NCBI RefSeq assembly: GCF_000225505.1
Contig: NZ_BACI01000089.1
Coordinates: forward strand, 1-49,022
Direction: 5' to 3'
DNA: 49,022 bases
Source of the DNA: Gordonia alkanivorans NBRC 16433
GTDB lineage: Bacteria > Actinomycetota > Actinomycetes > Mycobacteriales > Mycobacteriaceae
Made by a program: the position numbers and the translations under genes. Shown here in pieces: positions 29,641 to 39,960 of the stretch. The notes under the pieces were generated by a model. The model saw only the letters and a list, made by a program, of their open reading frames with translations. It was not told the DNA's origin and did not search any database. The first letter of the stretch is position 1. Every line of letters begins with the position of its first letter.

Positions 29641-30882
29641 TCAGTCGGTGCCCGGCGGTAGCGCACGCCGAGGCCTCAACAGGGGCAGCATCCACTCGTA
29701 GACGGCGTCATCGTTGAGCAAGGTGAAGTGATGGGCGCCGCCGACGTGGAGTCCATCATCGATCTCGAATCCGAGGTGTCGCCTCCGATCTCGACCGCCG
29801 CCGCTGTTCGTCATCACCAATCCGTCGCCGACGATGCGGCCGAAGGGGTGGTCGGGTCGCCGGGTCACGGTCGCTGTCACGTAAAGGTGTCGCGCCCCCT
29901 GCATGAGCGGCGGATAGTCGACGGCCGGCTGCCTAAAGGCGTCGGGATCGGTGTCGCGCCAATGATCTTCGGCGATCGCCCCGTGGAAGAGATCGCGAAC
30001 GCCGGCACTGCGACGACCGAGGAGAGTGCCGAACGGGCGGCTGGTCGGCCGCAGGCGCAGGGCAGCAGTCGCCCAGTGAACCCCTCGTGCCAACGGTGCG
30101 CCGAGGTGCGGCGTCCCGAGGCATACGGTCTGTCGAACCAGCTTGGGCCAGTACGGGTCGACGGCCTGATGGCACGCACTGCGGATCACCAGGCCGCCCA
30201 TCGAGTGGCCGATGAGGGTCAGGTCGGTCACCGGTACCGGCCACGACAACACGAGATCGTCGAGTAGCTGGGCGAGACGGCGGCCGTTGTCACTGATGTG
30301 TAGTCCCGAGTTGTACCGGATCATGACCTCGGTGCTGCCGAGGTCATCGGCGAGGCGCGCGCCGTAAGTGGGCTTGCCTCCGCGCTCCCACGCGAACTCG
30401 GTCTCCATGAGCCCGTGCAGAAACACCGTGAGGTGTCCGGTGGCCCGGGGGAAGGCCGTGGCCAGGTCGCCCGGGGTGATCGGAACGACGGCGCCGTCGA
30501 CCCGGACGGCGATCTCCGGAGCCAGCGGTGACCGCTCGGCGGTCAGTTGATCACCGATCAACCCGTCGAGGATGCCGATGGCCGTGGCGCCCCGCTTGGT
30601 CTCGGACGGAACGCCGGAGTTGTGAACCGTCAGCGACTCGGCGAGGTCGCCGGCCACGTCGACGGTCGATGTGATCGCCGAGTAGACGGACGTGCTGATC
30701 GCGTCATGTATCACCTGGGCCGGACGGACCCTCGTTCCCCACGCCACGCGCAGACCGGCGAACACGGTGTCGGCGACGGATGAGTGGACGGCCGCGATGC
30801 CCGAGACCGCTTTGTTCAGCTCGTCGCGGCCCAGTGCCGCCAGTGCCGGCAGTTCGCGGGCGGGGGCGGAATCCACAGACAT
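29641..30882 (-). CDS. PGAP1-like alpha/beta hydrolase
   Basis: A 413-residue putative lipase or esterase. Residues 1-110 form an alpha-helical N-terminal extension; the hydrolase fold begins at TVFLHGLMETEFAW (152-165), with nucleophile Ser227 in LIGHSMGGLV and the CLGTPHLGAPLARG motif usual for triacylglycerol lipase/PGAP1-like enzymes. The terminal histidine is probably in HVGGAHHFTLL. ATG 30882 is immediately preceded by a 26-bp palindrome; a TACACT hexamer in it ends 7 bases before the ATG, so the mRNA may be leaderless. It converges on the DUF2784 gene. Substrate unknown, likely a lipid ester. Confidence 0.85.
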   Translation of the reverse strand: MSVDSAPARELPALAALGRDELNKAVSGIAAVHSSVADTVFAGLRVAWGTRVRPAQVIHDAISTSVYSAITSTVDVAGDLAESLTVHNSGVPSETKRGATAIGILDGLIGDQLTAERSPLAPEIAVRVDGAVVPITPGDLATAFPRATGHLTVFLHGLMETEFAWERGGKPTYGARLADDLGSTEVMIRYNSGLHISDNGRRLAQLLDDLVLSWPVPVTDLTLIGHSMGGLVIRSACHQAVDPYWPKLVRQTVCLGTPHLGAPLARGVHWATAALRLRPTSRPFGTLLGRRSAGVRDLFHGAIAEDHWRDTDPDAFRQPAVDYPPLMQGARHLYVTATVTRRPDHPFGRIVGDGLVMTNSGGGRDRRRHLGFEIDDGLHVGGAHHFTLLNDDAVYEWMLPLLRPRRALPPGTD

Positions 30883-30884
30883 GA

Positions 30885-30910
30885 TTTCAGTGTACGTGTG
30901 TCCACTGAAA
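30885..30910 (-). promoter_or_regulatory. Candidate TetR-type operator overlapping a leaderless promoter
   Basis: Arms TTTCAGTGTAC and GTCCACTGAAA (one mismatch) with a 4-base spacer, two bases upstream of the hydrolase ATG. The minus-strand hexamer TACACT inside it is at -10 distance for a transcript starting at the ATG. Symmetry and length fit a TetR-family dimer site; the repressor is not in the window. Confidence 0.6.
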
Positions 30911-31252
30911 GCTGGGTCCGGAACGCCGCGGTTTCGGTCACCCGGGACGGTTGAACGGACTGCTGCTCATCCATCCGGCGACGACGGCAAGGCGGGTGAG
31001 GCGCGTGCGAGTTCTCCGGGCTCATCCGACTCGATCGTTCTGGCGGTCAGTCCGGGGCGCGACCCACGAATGCGATGGCCTGACATCCCCCGCGGCGCAA
31101 AAGCGCGACCTCGACGACACCCGCGCTACTTCCGGCTAGCGCTTCGGGCGGGAAGCGGCGACTCTGGTAGGAGTGGCGCAGATCACAAAATAGAAAGCCA
31201 TGAGCGGAATGGACTCAACTTTGTTGGCGTTGCATCCTCCGTATGGCTCATA
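30911..31252. other. 342-bp non-coding stretch upstream of clpB
   Basis: Between the divergent hydrolase and clpB genes I find no coding frame with protein-like composition on either strand. The last 60 bp (ACTCAACTTTGTTGG onward) are AT-richer and probably hold the clpB promoter; the rest shows nothing I can name. Confidence 0.5.
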
Positions 31253-31273
31253 CTTGAGCCTGTTGGACTAAAG
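31253..31273 (+). promoter_or_regulatory. HAIR element (HspR operator) before clpB
   Basis: CTTGAGC, seven bases, then ACTAAAG, against the HAIR consensus CTTGAGT-N7-ACTCAAG: 12 of 14 arm positions agree. It ends 16 bp before the clpB GTG, the known control arrangement for clpB in actinobacteria, where HspR represses heat-shock genes. hspR and dnaK are not in the window. Confidence 0.8.
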
Positions 31274-31289
31274 AGAAAGGTGCACGCGA

Positions 31290-33842
<2,553 letters not shown>

Positions 33843-33860
33843 TCACGAGTGACACGACCA

Positions 33861-33886
33861 GGGGCCCATCCTTCGGGGTGGGCCCC
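33861..33886 (+). terminator. Terminator of clpB
   Basis: An 11-bp stem with one G-T pair (GGGGCCCATCC against GGGTGGGCCCC), UUCG tetraloop, followed by TTCGTCGTC; 18 bp after the clpB stop. Confidence 0.88.
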
Positions 33887-33991
33887 TTCGTCGTCTGCGG
33901 CGGGTGGCGCGGACCGGTCTGGTAGTGGCGACGCGTCGGTGGGGGCGAGTCGACCGCTCGCAACCCCGCGCGTCCTGGCATCATCGCGGAC

Positions 33992-35092
33992 ATGAGCAGG
34001 ATGGACGCCGTCGAGTTGCCGGCCACCGCGCTCGTCGAATTCCTCGAGTCGGCGGCATTCGCGGAGATGCTCGACCCCGAGGACGAGCGTTCCGCGTCAC
34101 GGGATGCGCGGTCGCGGAGGGCCGAGGTCGTCGACGTCGTGAATGCGATCGACACCAACGCGGGCCGACGGTTCGTCGACCGTGAGCGTGCCGGCGAGGT
34201 GATCATCGGCGGTCTGCGCGGAGGCGGTCTCGGGGTGCGGCCGTCTGTAGTCGACGCGGTCCTCGATCTCCTGCGGCCGGTCGGGGTCGCGGCGCCGGGC
34301 GCCCCGAACCCCGTGCCCCTCGAAGTCCAGTCCGTACTCGGCGTCTACATCTACGCATTGGTCGATCCGCGTGATGCATCCGTGTTCTACGTGGGTGCGG
34401 GTCGCGGCAACCGGGTCCACCAGCACGCCCGCGCGGCGCTGGCCGGTGTCACGCCGGATGCCGGGGAGGTGGTGGGGGACGCCGAGTCGCCGGCGGTCTG
34501 GACTGCGACCGAGGAGCGCATCCGGGACATCGATGCCGACGGATTCGGCGTGGAGCACTGGATTCTCCGCCACGGCGACGACGTCGTCGATTCCGCTGAG
34601 ATGTTGGCGGCGTATGTCCAGCAGTTCACGGTCGAGTTCGCCGGCCTGGCACGACTCCCGCTGACGAACAGTGCGTCGAGCGGCGCGATCCAACTGGACG
34701 AGATGGTGCTGCAGCACGCGGCGCCGCTCGCACCTCCGCTGCCCGAGCCGTGCGTGCTGGTGAAGGTCGACGATTCCGCCCGACCAGACGCCGGTGCCGA
34801 GCAGATCTATGAGTGGGCGCGCAGTGGATGGCGGGCCGGACCACATCGCACGGTGCCCGATCTCCCGGTCCTGGTGTTCGCCGACGACATCGTCCGCGCG
34901 GTGCACCGCGTCGATTACTGGGAGGCGTATCGGGATGCCGACGGCAACCTCGACCCGAAACGGTGGGTCTACACCGGCTCGCCGGATGCCGAGCTGGAGG
35001 CGCGGTACGTCGGTACGAGTCTGCGCGAGGTGCGCGAGCGTCGCGGCGGGAAGTGGAACCACAACGGATGGCACCCGTACGGACAGGTGTGA
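33992..35092 (+). CDS. LEM-3-like GIY-YIG domain protein
   Basis: A 366-residue protein. After a helical N-terminal region (1-110), residues about 118-150 carry the GIY-YIG nuclease start: VYIYALVDPRDASVFYVGAG followed by RGNRVHQHARAAL, where the two tyrosine motifs and the catalytic arginine of the fold are recognisable; the E of AVWTATEERIRDI or a later glutamate is the probable metal ligand. A second conserved block near the C-terminus (about 255-360) includes LVKVDDSARPDAGAEQIYEW, RAGPHRTVPD and KWNHNGWHPYGQV, as in bacterial LEM-3-like GIY-YIG proteins. It is flanked by the clpB terminator and a large inverted repeat, so it is a one-gene unit. Function in bacteria is undefined. Confidence 0.75.
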   Translation: MSRMDAVELPATALVEFLESAAFAEMLDPEDERSASRDARSRRAEVVDVVNAIDTNAGRRFVDRERAGEVIIGGLRGGGLGVRPSVVDAVLDLLRPVGVAAPGAPNPVPLEVQSVLGVYIYALVDPRDASVFYVGAGRGNRVHQHARAALAGVTPDAGEVVGDAESPAVWTATEERIRDIDADGFGVEHWILRHGDDVVDSAEMLAAYVQQFTVEFAGLARLPLTNSASSGAIQLDEMVLQHAAPLAPPLPEPCVLVKVDDSARPDAGAEQIYEWARSGWRAGPHRTVPDLPVLVFADDIVRAVHRVDYWEAYRDADGNLDPKRWVYTGSPDAELEARYVGTSLREVRERRGGKWNHNGWHPYGQV

Positions 35093-35118
35093 CCGGTCCC
35101 GGTGACCGGCTCCTCGAC

Positions 35119-35211
35119 GAGAAACGCCCCTGAGGACAACCCTCCAGAGGTTCGCGGACGACACTGTGTCGCCGGCGGTCCCGTGGAGGGGGTGTTTCAG
35201 GGGCGTTTCTC
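35119..35211. repeat. 93-bp nested inverted repeat, bidirectional terminator or MITE-like
   Basis: Outer perfect 15-bp arms GAGAAACGCCCCTGA (35119-35133) and their complement (35197-35211); inner 7-bp arms CCCTCCA (35140-35146) and TGGAGGG (35184-35190); centre dyad CGACA, CTG, TGTCG (35159-35171). It lies between two convergent genes. A bidirectional terminator needs only a short stem, so the length is unusual. Confidence 0.8.
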
Positions 35212-35252
35212 AGGGGTGCTTTACAAGGGGGGGCGAGCGAGGCGGCGGAACC

Positions 35253-35813
35253 CTAGCCGGTGGCAGCCAAGCCCGGCACGGTCTGACGCAGCCGGATGAG
35301 ACCGTCGCGAATACGTGACTTGACCGTGGGAAGCGCGACCCCGAGGTGCTCGGCGACCTCGCGGTAGGTGAGTCCGTGGAAGTAGGCCAGTTCGATGGCC
35401 TGGCGCTGGATGGGGGTGAGGCTCTCGAGGCCGGTGTGGATCAGGCGAGCGATCTCTCGTCGCTCCACCGACTCACTGACCTCGTCGATCTCTCGGCTCG
35501 TGTCGGCGATGCCGTAGGCGACGGTGCGTCGGGTCGCGGCGGACTCCGACCGAACGCGGTCGACGGCCCGGCGGTGAGCCAGGGTCAGAATCCAGGAGAG
35601 TGCCGAACCGGAGCGGGGGTCGTAGGTCTCGGCGTTGCGCCAGACGGCCAGGAAGGTCTCCTGCGTCGCTTCCTCGCTGTAACCGGGATCGCGCAACACG
35701 CGGAGTGTCATGCCGTACACCCGGTCACAGGTTGCGTCGTAGAACTGGGCGAAAGCGTCCATGTCCCCGGTCGCCACGCGGGCAAGGAGGTTGTTCAGGT
35801 CGGATTCATGCAT
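35253..35813 (-). CDS. sigK: ECF sigma factor SigK
   Basis: A 186-residue extracytoplasmic-function sigma factor closely like M. tuberculosis SigK. Region 2 has FAQFYDATCDRVYGMTLRVL, GYSEEATQETFLAVWRNA and SALSWILTLAHRRAVDRVRS; region 4 has LTPIQRQAIELAYFHGLTYR and ALPTVKSRIRDGLIRLR. It steers RNA polymerase to a small regulon (in mycobacteria mpt70/mpt83). ATG 35813 follows AAGGAG by 7 bases. In mycobacteria the membrane anti-sigma gene rskA follows directly; here sigK is followed by the 93-bp inverted repeat and a convergent unrelated gene, so any anti-sigma factor must be encoded elsewhere. Confidence 0.92.
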   Translation of the reverse strand: MHESDLNNLLARVATGDMDAFAQFYDATCDRVYGMTLRVLRDPGYSEEATQETFLAVWRNAETYDPRSGSALSWILTLAHRRAVDRVRSESAATRRTVAYGIADTSREIDEVSESVERREIARLIHTGLESLTPIQRQAIELAYFHGLTYREVAEHLGVALPTVKSRIRDGLIRLRQTVPGLAATG

Positions 35814-36036
35814 CACGAAACTCCTTGGCGCAGATGTGTTGTCTCGCTTCCGAAGCGGGATTCGGCGTCGGTGCCGGAGTGCTCTCGGTGCGATGTGACC
35901 AACGCTATGCGGGCAGCGGCGAGAAGTGACCATCGAGAGACACAACGGGATGCTTTCGCAATCTTTGGTAACGGAACGATAACGGCGGCCATCTGTCGTA
36001 GCCGTGCCGTAGCCTCCTCGCCACGAAGGGAGACGT

Positions 36037-36630
36037 ATGTCCGCAGACACGATAGAGGGACCAGACGGTCGGCTGCGTTGCTTCTGGGCGGGCCGCGAGC
36101 CGGAAACCGCCTATCACGACACCGAATGGGGATTCCCGACCACCGACGATACGTCGTTGTTCGAGCGGGTGTGCCTCGAAGGCTTCCAGTCGGGCCTCAG
36201 CTGGCGCACGATCCTGATGAAACGGGAGAACTTCCGCGCGGCCTTCGCCGGCTTCGACGTGGAGAAGGTCGCGCGCTACACCGACGCCGACGTCACGCGC
36301 CTGCTGGACGACGCGGGCATCATCCGGCATCGCGGAAAGATCGAAGCGGCGGTCAACAACGCGCAGCGGGCCGTCGAGCTCATCGACGAGTTCGGCTCGC
36401 TCGAGTCGTACTTCTGGGGATATGCGCCCGCCGATGATCACGTGCCGAACTCGATGACGACGTCACCCGAGTCGGTCGCGATGTCGAAAGACCTCAAGAA
36501 GCGCGGATGGCGTTTCGTGGGGCCGACCACGATGTTCGCCCTCATGCAGGCGACCGGGATCGTCAACGACCACGCCTACGAATGCGTCATTCGGGACGAG
36601 GTGGCCGCGGCACTTCGGCAGCGATTGTAG
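36037..36630 (+). CDS. tag: DNA-3-methyladenine glycosylase I
   Basis: A 197-residue base-excision repair enzyme that removes 3-methyladenine from DNA. The zinc-snap ligands are in place: Cys15 (RLRCFWAG), His27 (AYHDTEWG), His179 and Cys183 (NDHAYECVIRDE). The substrate-binding motifs LEGFQSGLSWRTILMKRENF and RFVGPTTMFALMQATGIVND are standard. ATG 36037 follows AAGGGAG by 5 bases. Divergent from sigK across 223 bp; 30 bp before the racemase-family gene, possibly co-transcribed with it. Confidence 0.95.
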   Translation: MSADTIEGPDGRLRCFWAGREPETAYHDTEWGFPTTDDTSLFERVCLEGFQSGLSWRTILMKRENFRAAFAGFDVEKVARYTDADVTRLLDDAGIIRHRGKIEAAVNNAQRAVELIDEFGSLESYFWGYAPADDHVPNSMTTSPESVAMSKDLKKRGWRFVGPTTMFALMQATGIVNDHAYECVIRDEVAAALRQRL

Positions 36631-36660
36631 ACAATCACACAATGTGCCATCATCCGGAGC

Positions 36661-37407
36661 ATGAACGCCCAGATCGGCATCGGGATGGTGTGCCCGTTCG
36701 ACATGGCTCTCGACCGGGAGTTGTGGCGCTGGATGCCGGACTCGGTCTCGCTGTACTTCACGCGGACCGGTTACATCGATGCTCCCGTCGACGTCGAACT
36801 GTGCCGCGATCTGAACAATCACGCGGAGATCTCGGCAGCGGTCAGGGCAGTCTCGTCGGTCGGGCCGCGAACGTTCGGTTACGCGTGTGCATCGGGCAGC
36901 TTCGTCTACGGGATGGCGGGCGCGGTGGAGATCTCCAACTGCATGCTCGCCGCGGGCGCGGAGCGCGCGGTCACGACGTCAGAGGCCTTGATCCGGGCGC
37001 TGGACATGCTGAACGTGGGGACGCTCGCCGTCGCCACGCCGTACACAGCCGCGCTCACCGGACTCCTCTGCGACTTCCTCGCGGAGTCCGGCAGGAGCGT
37101 CGTGGCCCAGGCCGGTCTCGGTCGCGATCGCGAGATCTGGACCATCCCGTACCGCGTGACCGCGGATCTCATCCGCGCCGCGAATCATCCCGATGCCGAC
37201 GCCGTCTTCGTCTCCTGTACCAACCTGTGGACCTACGACATCCTGGCCGACCTGGAGGCGGAGCTCGGCAAGCCGGTTCTCTCCGCCAACCAGGTGACCG
37301 CGTGGGCGACGCTGTGCGACGCCGGCGTGTTCGGCGGCGAGATCACCCCGGTGGGCTGGCCGACAACCCATGCGCAATCGCTGTTCGCCCGTAGCATTGC
37401 CGCATGA
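36661..37407 (+). CDS. Maleate isomerase / Asp-Glu racemase family protein
   Basis: A 248-residue enzyme of the maleate cis-trans isomerase/arylmalonate decarboxylase superfamily, two Rossmann-like halves with one catalytic cysteine each. Both are present: Cys76 in YACASGSFVYG and Cys186 in FVSCTNLWTYD. SANQVTAWATL near 228 is also typical. Family members isomerise, racemise or decarboxylate small dicarboxylates. Its stop overlaps by 4 bp the start of the following F420/PPOX gene (ATGA), so the two are coupled. A paralogue with one cysteine lies at 46975. Substrate not predictable. Confidence 0.85.
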   Translation: MNAQIGIGMVCPFDMALDRELWRWMPDSVSLYFTRTGYIDAPVDVELCRDLNNHAEISAAVRAVSSVGPRTFGYACASGSFVYGMAGAVEISNCMLAAGAERAVTTSEALIRALDMLNVGTLAVATPYTAALTGLLCDFLAESGRSVVAQAGLGRDREIWTIPYRVTADLIRAANHPDADAVFVSCTNLWTYDILADLEAELGKPVLSANQVTAWATLCDAGVFGGEITPVGWPTTHAQSLFARSIAA

Positions 37408-37796
37408 CCTCTGACGCCGCGACGTTCGGCGAGGCGGGTACCGCCAAGTACGTGAACCTGACGACCTATCGCAAGGACGGCACTCCGGTCGCGACACCGG
37501 TGTGGGCGGTACTCGACGGAGCCCGATTGCTCGTGTGGACCGAAACCGAAGCATGGAAGGTCAAGCGGATCAGGCGGAATCCGAAGGTCCTGGTCCAGGC
37601 CACGGATGCGCGGGGCAAGAAGCTGTCCGGCGAGCCGGTCGCCGGCACCGCGGTTGTGCTCGACGCCGAGGGCACCGCACACGTTCGCAAGAAGCTCGGC
37701 GAGAAGTACGGGCTGCTCGCGCGGGTACTGATCTTCGCCAGCAAGGTGCGTCGTGGAGAAAGCGGCACCATCGGGATCGCGATCACGGCGACATAG
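37404..37796 (+). CDS. PPOX-class F420-dependent oxidoreductase
   Basis: A 130-residue split-barrel flavin/deazaflavin protein. Strands YVNLTTYRKDGTPVATPVWA (about 16-35), LLVWTETEAWKVKRIRRNPK (41-60) and AGTAVVLDAEG form the typical Rv1155/Rv2074-like fold; the R-x-x-G-T-P-V-A-T-P-V-W motif is characteristic of the group (biliverdin reductases and related F420 enzymes). Coupled by a 4-bp overlap to the isomerase-family gene. Cofactor (F420 or FMN) and substrate are inferred from family only. Confidence 0.82.
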   Translation: MTSDAATFGEAGTAKYVNLTTYRKDGTPVATPVWAVLDGARLLVWTETEAWKVKRIRRNPKVLVQATDARGKKLSGEPVAGTAVVLDAEGTAHVRKKLGEKYGLLARVLIFASKVRRGESGTIGIAITAT

Positions 37797-37834
37797 CGGG
37801 ACCCCCGGTCAGTACGACCGGTGACAAGGGGTCG

Positions 37835-37874
37835 TCAAGAACTGCCGGCGGCCCGTAAGAACGGCGTTAAGAAC
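37835..37874 (+). promoter_or_regulatory. Candidate KdpE-binding repeats upstream of kdp
   Basis: Three same-strand copies of a YAAGAAC-like motif: TCAAGAAC (37835), GTAAGAAC (37855) and TTAAGAAC (37867), the last two 12 bp apart. Tandem direct repeats are usual for OmpR-family regulators such as KdpE. They sit 84-123 bp before the first start codon of the operon. Confidence 0.45.
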
Positions 37875-37882
37875 TCTCCGGT

Positions 37883-37929
37883 GCCCCGCGGGGCGCGTGA
37901 TCCTTCGGTGTGCCCACCGCACGGTGGGC
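37883..37929 (+). repeat. Two palindromes in the kdp leader
   Basis: GCCCC-GC-GGGGC (37883-37894) and GCCCACCG-CA-CGGTGGGC (37912-37929), each perfect with a 2-base centre. They lie between the direct repeats and the first GTG and may fold in the leader mRNA or bind protein. The remaining leader shows nothing else I can name. Confidence 0.5.
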
Positions 37930-37957
37930 CATCGGTGCGATCAGAGAGTGAGTCATC

Positions 37958-38050
37958 GTGGCGGATGTGCTGTTCCTGCTGCTTGCCATCGCAGGGTTCG
38001 GTCTGTGCGTACTTGCCGTTCGCGGCCTCGATCTGCGGATCAAGTCGTGA
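37958..38050 (+). CDS. 30-residue membrane peptide before kdpF
   Basis: GTG 37958 opens a 30-codon frame: a single hydrophobic helix (ADVLFLLLAIAGFGLCVLAV) ending in the basic tail RGLDLRIKS. GAGAGTGAG lies upstream of the GTG, and its TGA overlaps the kdpF GTG by 4 bp (GTGA), strong signs that it is translated. I recall similar micro-ORFs before kdpF in other actinobacteria, but cannot verify this. It may be an accessory subunit of KdpFABC. Confidence 0.65.
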   Translation: MADVLFLLLAIAGFGLCVLAVRGLDLRIKS

Positions 38051-38145
38051 CCGCGGCCGGGGTGACCAACGTCGTACTCCTCGTGCTCGCGGCGGCGGCG
38101 ATGGTGTACCTTCTCCTGGCTCTCGTGTTCCCGGAGAGGTTCTGA
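38047..38145 (+). CDS. kdpF: Potassium-transporting ATPase subunit KdpF
   Basis: A 32-residue one-helix subunit (TNVVLLVLAAAAMVYLLLAL) with the family-defining end FPERF. It stabilises the KdpABC complex in the membrane. GTG start coupled to the preceding micro-ORF; kdpA starts 6 bp after its stop. Confidence 0.9.
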   Translation: MTAAGVTNVVLLVLAAAAMVYLLLALVFPERF

Positions 38146-38151
38146 GAAACG

Positions 38152-39960
38152 ATGGGCACAGTTGCTGCCGGCCTCCTGCAGTTCGGAGCGCTCATCGTGA
38201 TCCTGGTCGCCGTCTACGTGCCGCTGGGCGACCACATGGCGCGTGTGTACACCGGGCAACGAGACCTCGGCGTCGAGCGCATCCTCTATCGACTGGCCCG
38301 TGTCGATCCGCGTAGGCAACAGTCCTGGTTGGGGTATGCCCTTGCCGTACTGGGGTTCTCGGCGGTCTGCTTCGCGGTCCTCTACGCGGTCCAGAGGCTC
38401 CAGGGAATCCTCCCGTTCTCCGACGGCAAGGCCGGCGTCTCGCCGGCAACGGCGTTCAACACCGCGATCTCCTTCGTCACCAACACCAACTGGCAGTCGT
38501 ACTCACCTGAGCTCGTGATGACCAACCTGACCCAGATGGCAGGACTGGCGGTGCAGAACTTCGTCTCCGCGGCGGTCGGGATGGCCGTCGCCATCGCGCT
38601 CGTCCGCGGGATCGTCAACCGTGGGGCCACCGGCGAGATCGGGAACTTCTGGGTTGATCTCGTGCGCGGCGTGGTCCGGATTCTGTTGCCGCTGAGCATC
38701 ATCGTGGCGACGCTGCTGCTGAGTCAGGGGGTCGTGCAGTCCTGGCACAGCGGATTCACGTGGACGACGCTCGACGGTGCGGAGGTGCACAGTGTGGTCG
38801 GTCCGTTCGCTTCGCAGGAGGCGATCAAGGAACTCGGCACCAACGGCGGCGGGACGTTGTCGGCGAACTCGGCGCACCCGTTCTCCAATCCCACACCGTT
38901 CTCGAATCTGGTCGAGATCTTCGCGCTGCTGGTGATCCCGGTCTGCCTCACCCGGACCTACGGGACCCTCGTCCGAGACCGGCGCCAGGGACTGACTCTT
39001 CTCGCCGTGATGGCGGGGATCTGGGCGATCATGCTTACCGTCGTATGGATCTTCGAGAGTCATGCGTCCGGGTCGGCAGCTCGGGCGGCGGGCGCCATGA
39101 TGGAAGGCAAAGAGGTGCGCTTCGGGATTCCGGGTTCGGCGCTGTTCGCGGTGTCGACGACCGGGACCTCTACCGGTGCAGTCAATGCCGCGCACGACAG
39201 CTTCTCCGCGGCCGGCGGGGGTGCGGTCCTGTGGAACATGCTTCTCGGCGAGGTCGCGCCCGGTGGGGTCGGTTCGGGACTGTACGGAATCCTGATGATG
39301 GCGGTGATCACCGTCTTCGTCGGCGGGCTACTGGTCGGCAGGTCGCCGACGTTCCTCGGCAAGCGGATCGGACAGCCGGAGATGACCATGGCGGCGCTCT
39401 ATGTCCTCGTCATGCCGGCACTCGTGCTGGCCGGCACGGCGATCTCGGTGATCCTGGCGTCGACCACGGAGGCGCAGGGGAACGGAGGCGAGCCGGGAAC
39501 ACCCGGTGCGATCCACGGTTTCGGTGAGGTGCTCTACGCCTACGCGTCGGCGGCCAACAACAACGGCAGTGCCTTCGGTGGGCTCGCGGTGACCGGTGAC
39601 TGGTTCCAGTCCTCTCTGGGCATGGCGATGCTGCTGGGTCGGTTCGTGCCGATCGTGCTCGTGCTCGCACTCGCGGGCCTTCTCGCCCGGCAGCGTCCGC
39701 GCGGCACGGCCGACGAGGGCGCAGCCGAGAGCACCGGCATCATCGGTGCCCGCCCGACCGGACCGGTGGGACCCGGTCACGGGCGCGCCGTCCTGGAGGC
39801 CGCGTCGGCCCGTCCGGTGGCACGACCGGAGGTTCTCTCCGCCCTGCCCACCCACGGTCTTCTCTACGGAACGCTGCTCATGGCGACCATCGTGCTGGTC
39901 GCCGGACTCACCTTCTTCCCGGCCATGGCGCTGGGACCCATCGCGGAGGCGCTGCTGTGA
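38152..39960 (+). CDS. kdpA: Potassium-transporting ATPase subunit KdpA
   Basis: A 602-residue channel-like subunit that selects and binds K+. Four filter-like motifs are visible: [43 protein letters not shown] and [10 protein letters not shown]. About ten hydrophobic helices cover the chain. Compared with the usual length of about 560, there is a non-conserved hydrophilic insert before the last helix (about residues 518-565: [20 protein letters not shown] onward). Its TGA overlaps the kdpB GTG by 4 bp. Confidence 0.96.
   Translation: MGTVAAGLLQFGALIVILVAVYVPLGDHMARVYTGQRDLGVERILYRLARVDPRRQQSWLGYALAVLGFSAVCFAVLYAVQRLQGILPFSDGKAGVSPATAFNTAISFVTNTNWQSYSPELVMTNLTQMAGLAVQNFVSAAVGMAVAIALVRGIVNRGATGEIGNFWVDLVRGVVRILLPLSIIVATLLLSQGVVQSWHSGFTWTTLDGAEVHSVVGPFASQEAIKELGTNGGGTLSANSAHPFSNPTPFSNLVEIFALLVIPVCLTRTYGTLVRDRRQGLTLLAVMAGIWAIMLTVVWIFESHASGSAARAAGAMMEGKEVRFGIPGSALFAVSTTGTSTGAVNAAHDSFSAAGGGAVLWNMLLGEVAPGGVGSGLYGILMMAVITVFVGGLLVGRSPTFLGKRIGQPEMTMAALYVLVMPALVLAGTAISVILASTTEAQGNGGEPGTPGAIHGFGEVLYAYASAANNNGSAFGGLAVTGDWFQSSLGMAMLLGRFVPIVLVLALAGLLARQRPRGTADEGAAESTGIIGARPTGPVGPGHGRAVLEAASARPVARPEVLSALPTHGLLYGTLLMATIVLVAGLTFFPAMALGPIAEALL

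Noticed and set aside
37797..37957. c-di-AMP (ydaO) riboswitch in the kdp leader
   Set aside because: The leader is short and I cannot identify the conserved ydaO core; only simple palindromes are visible.
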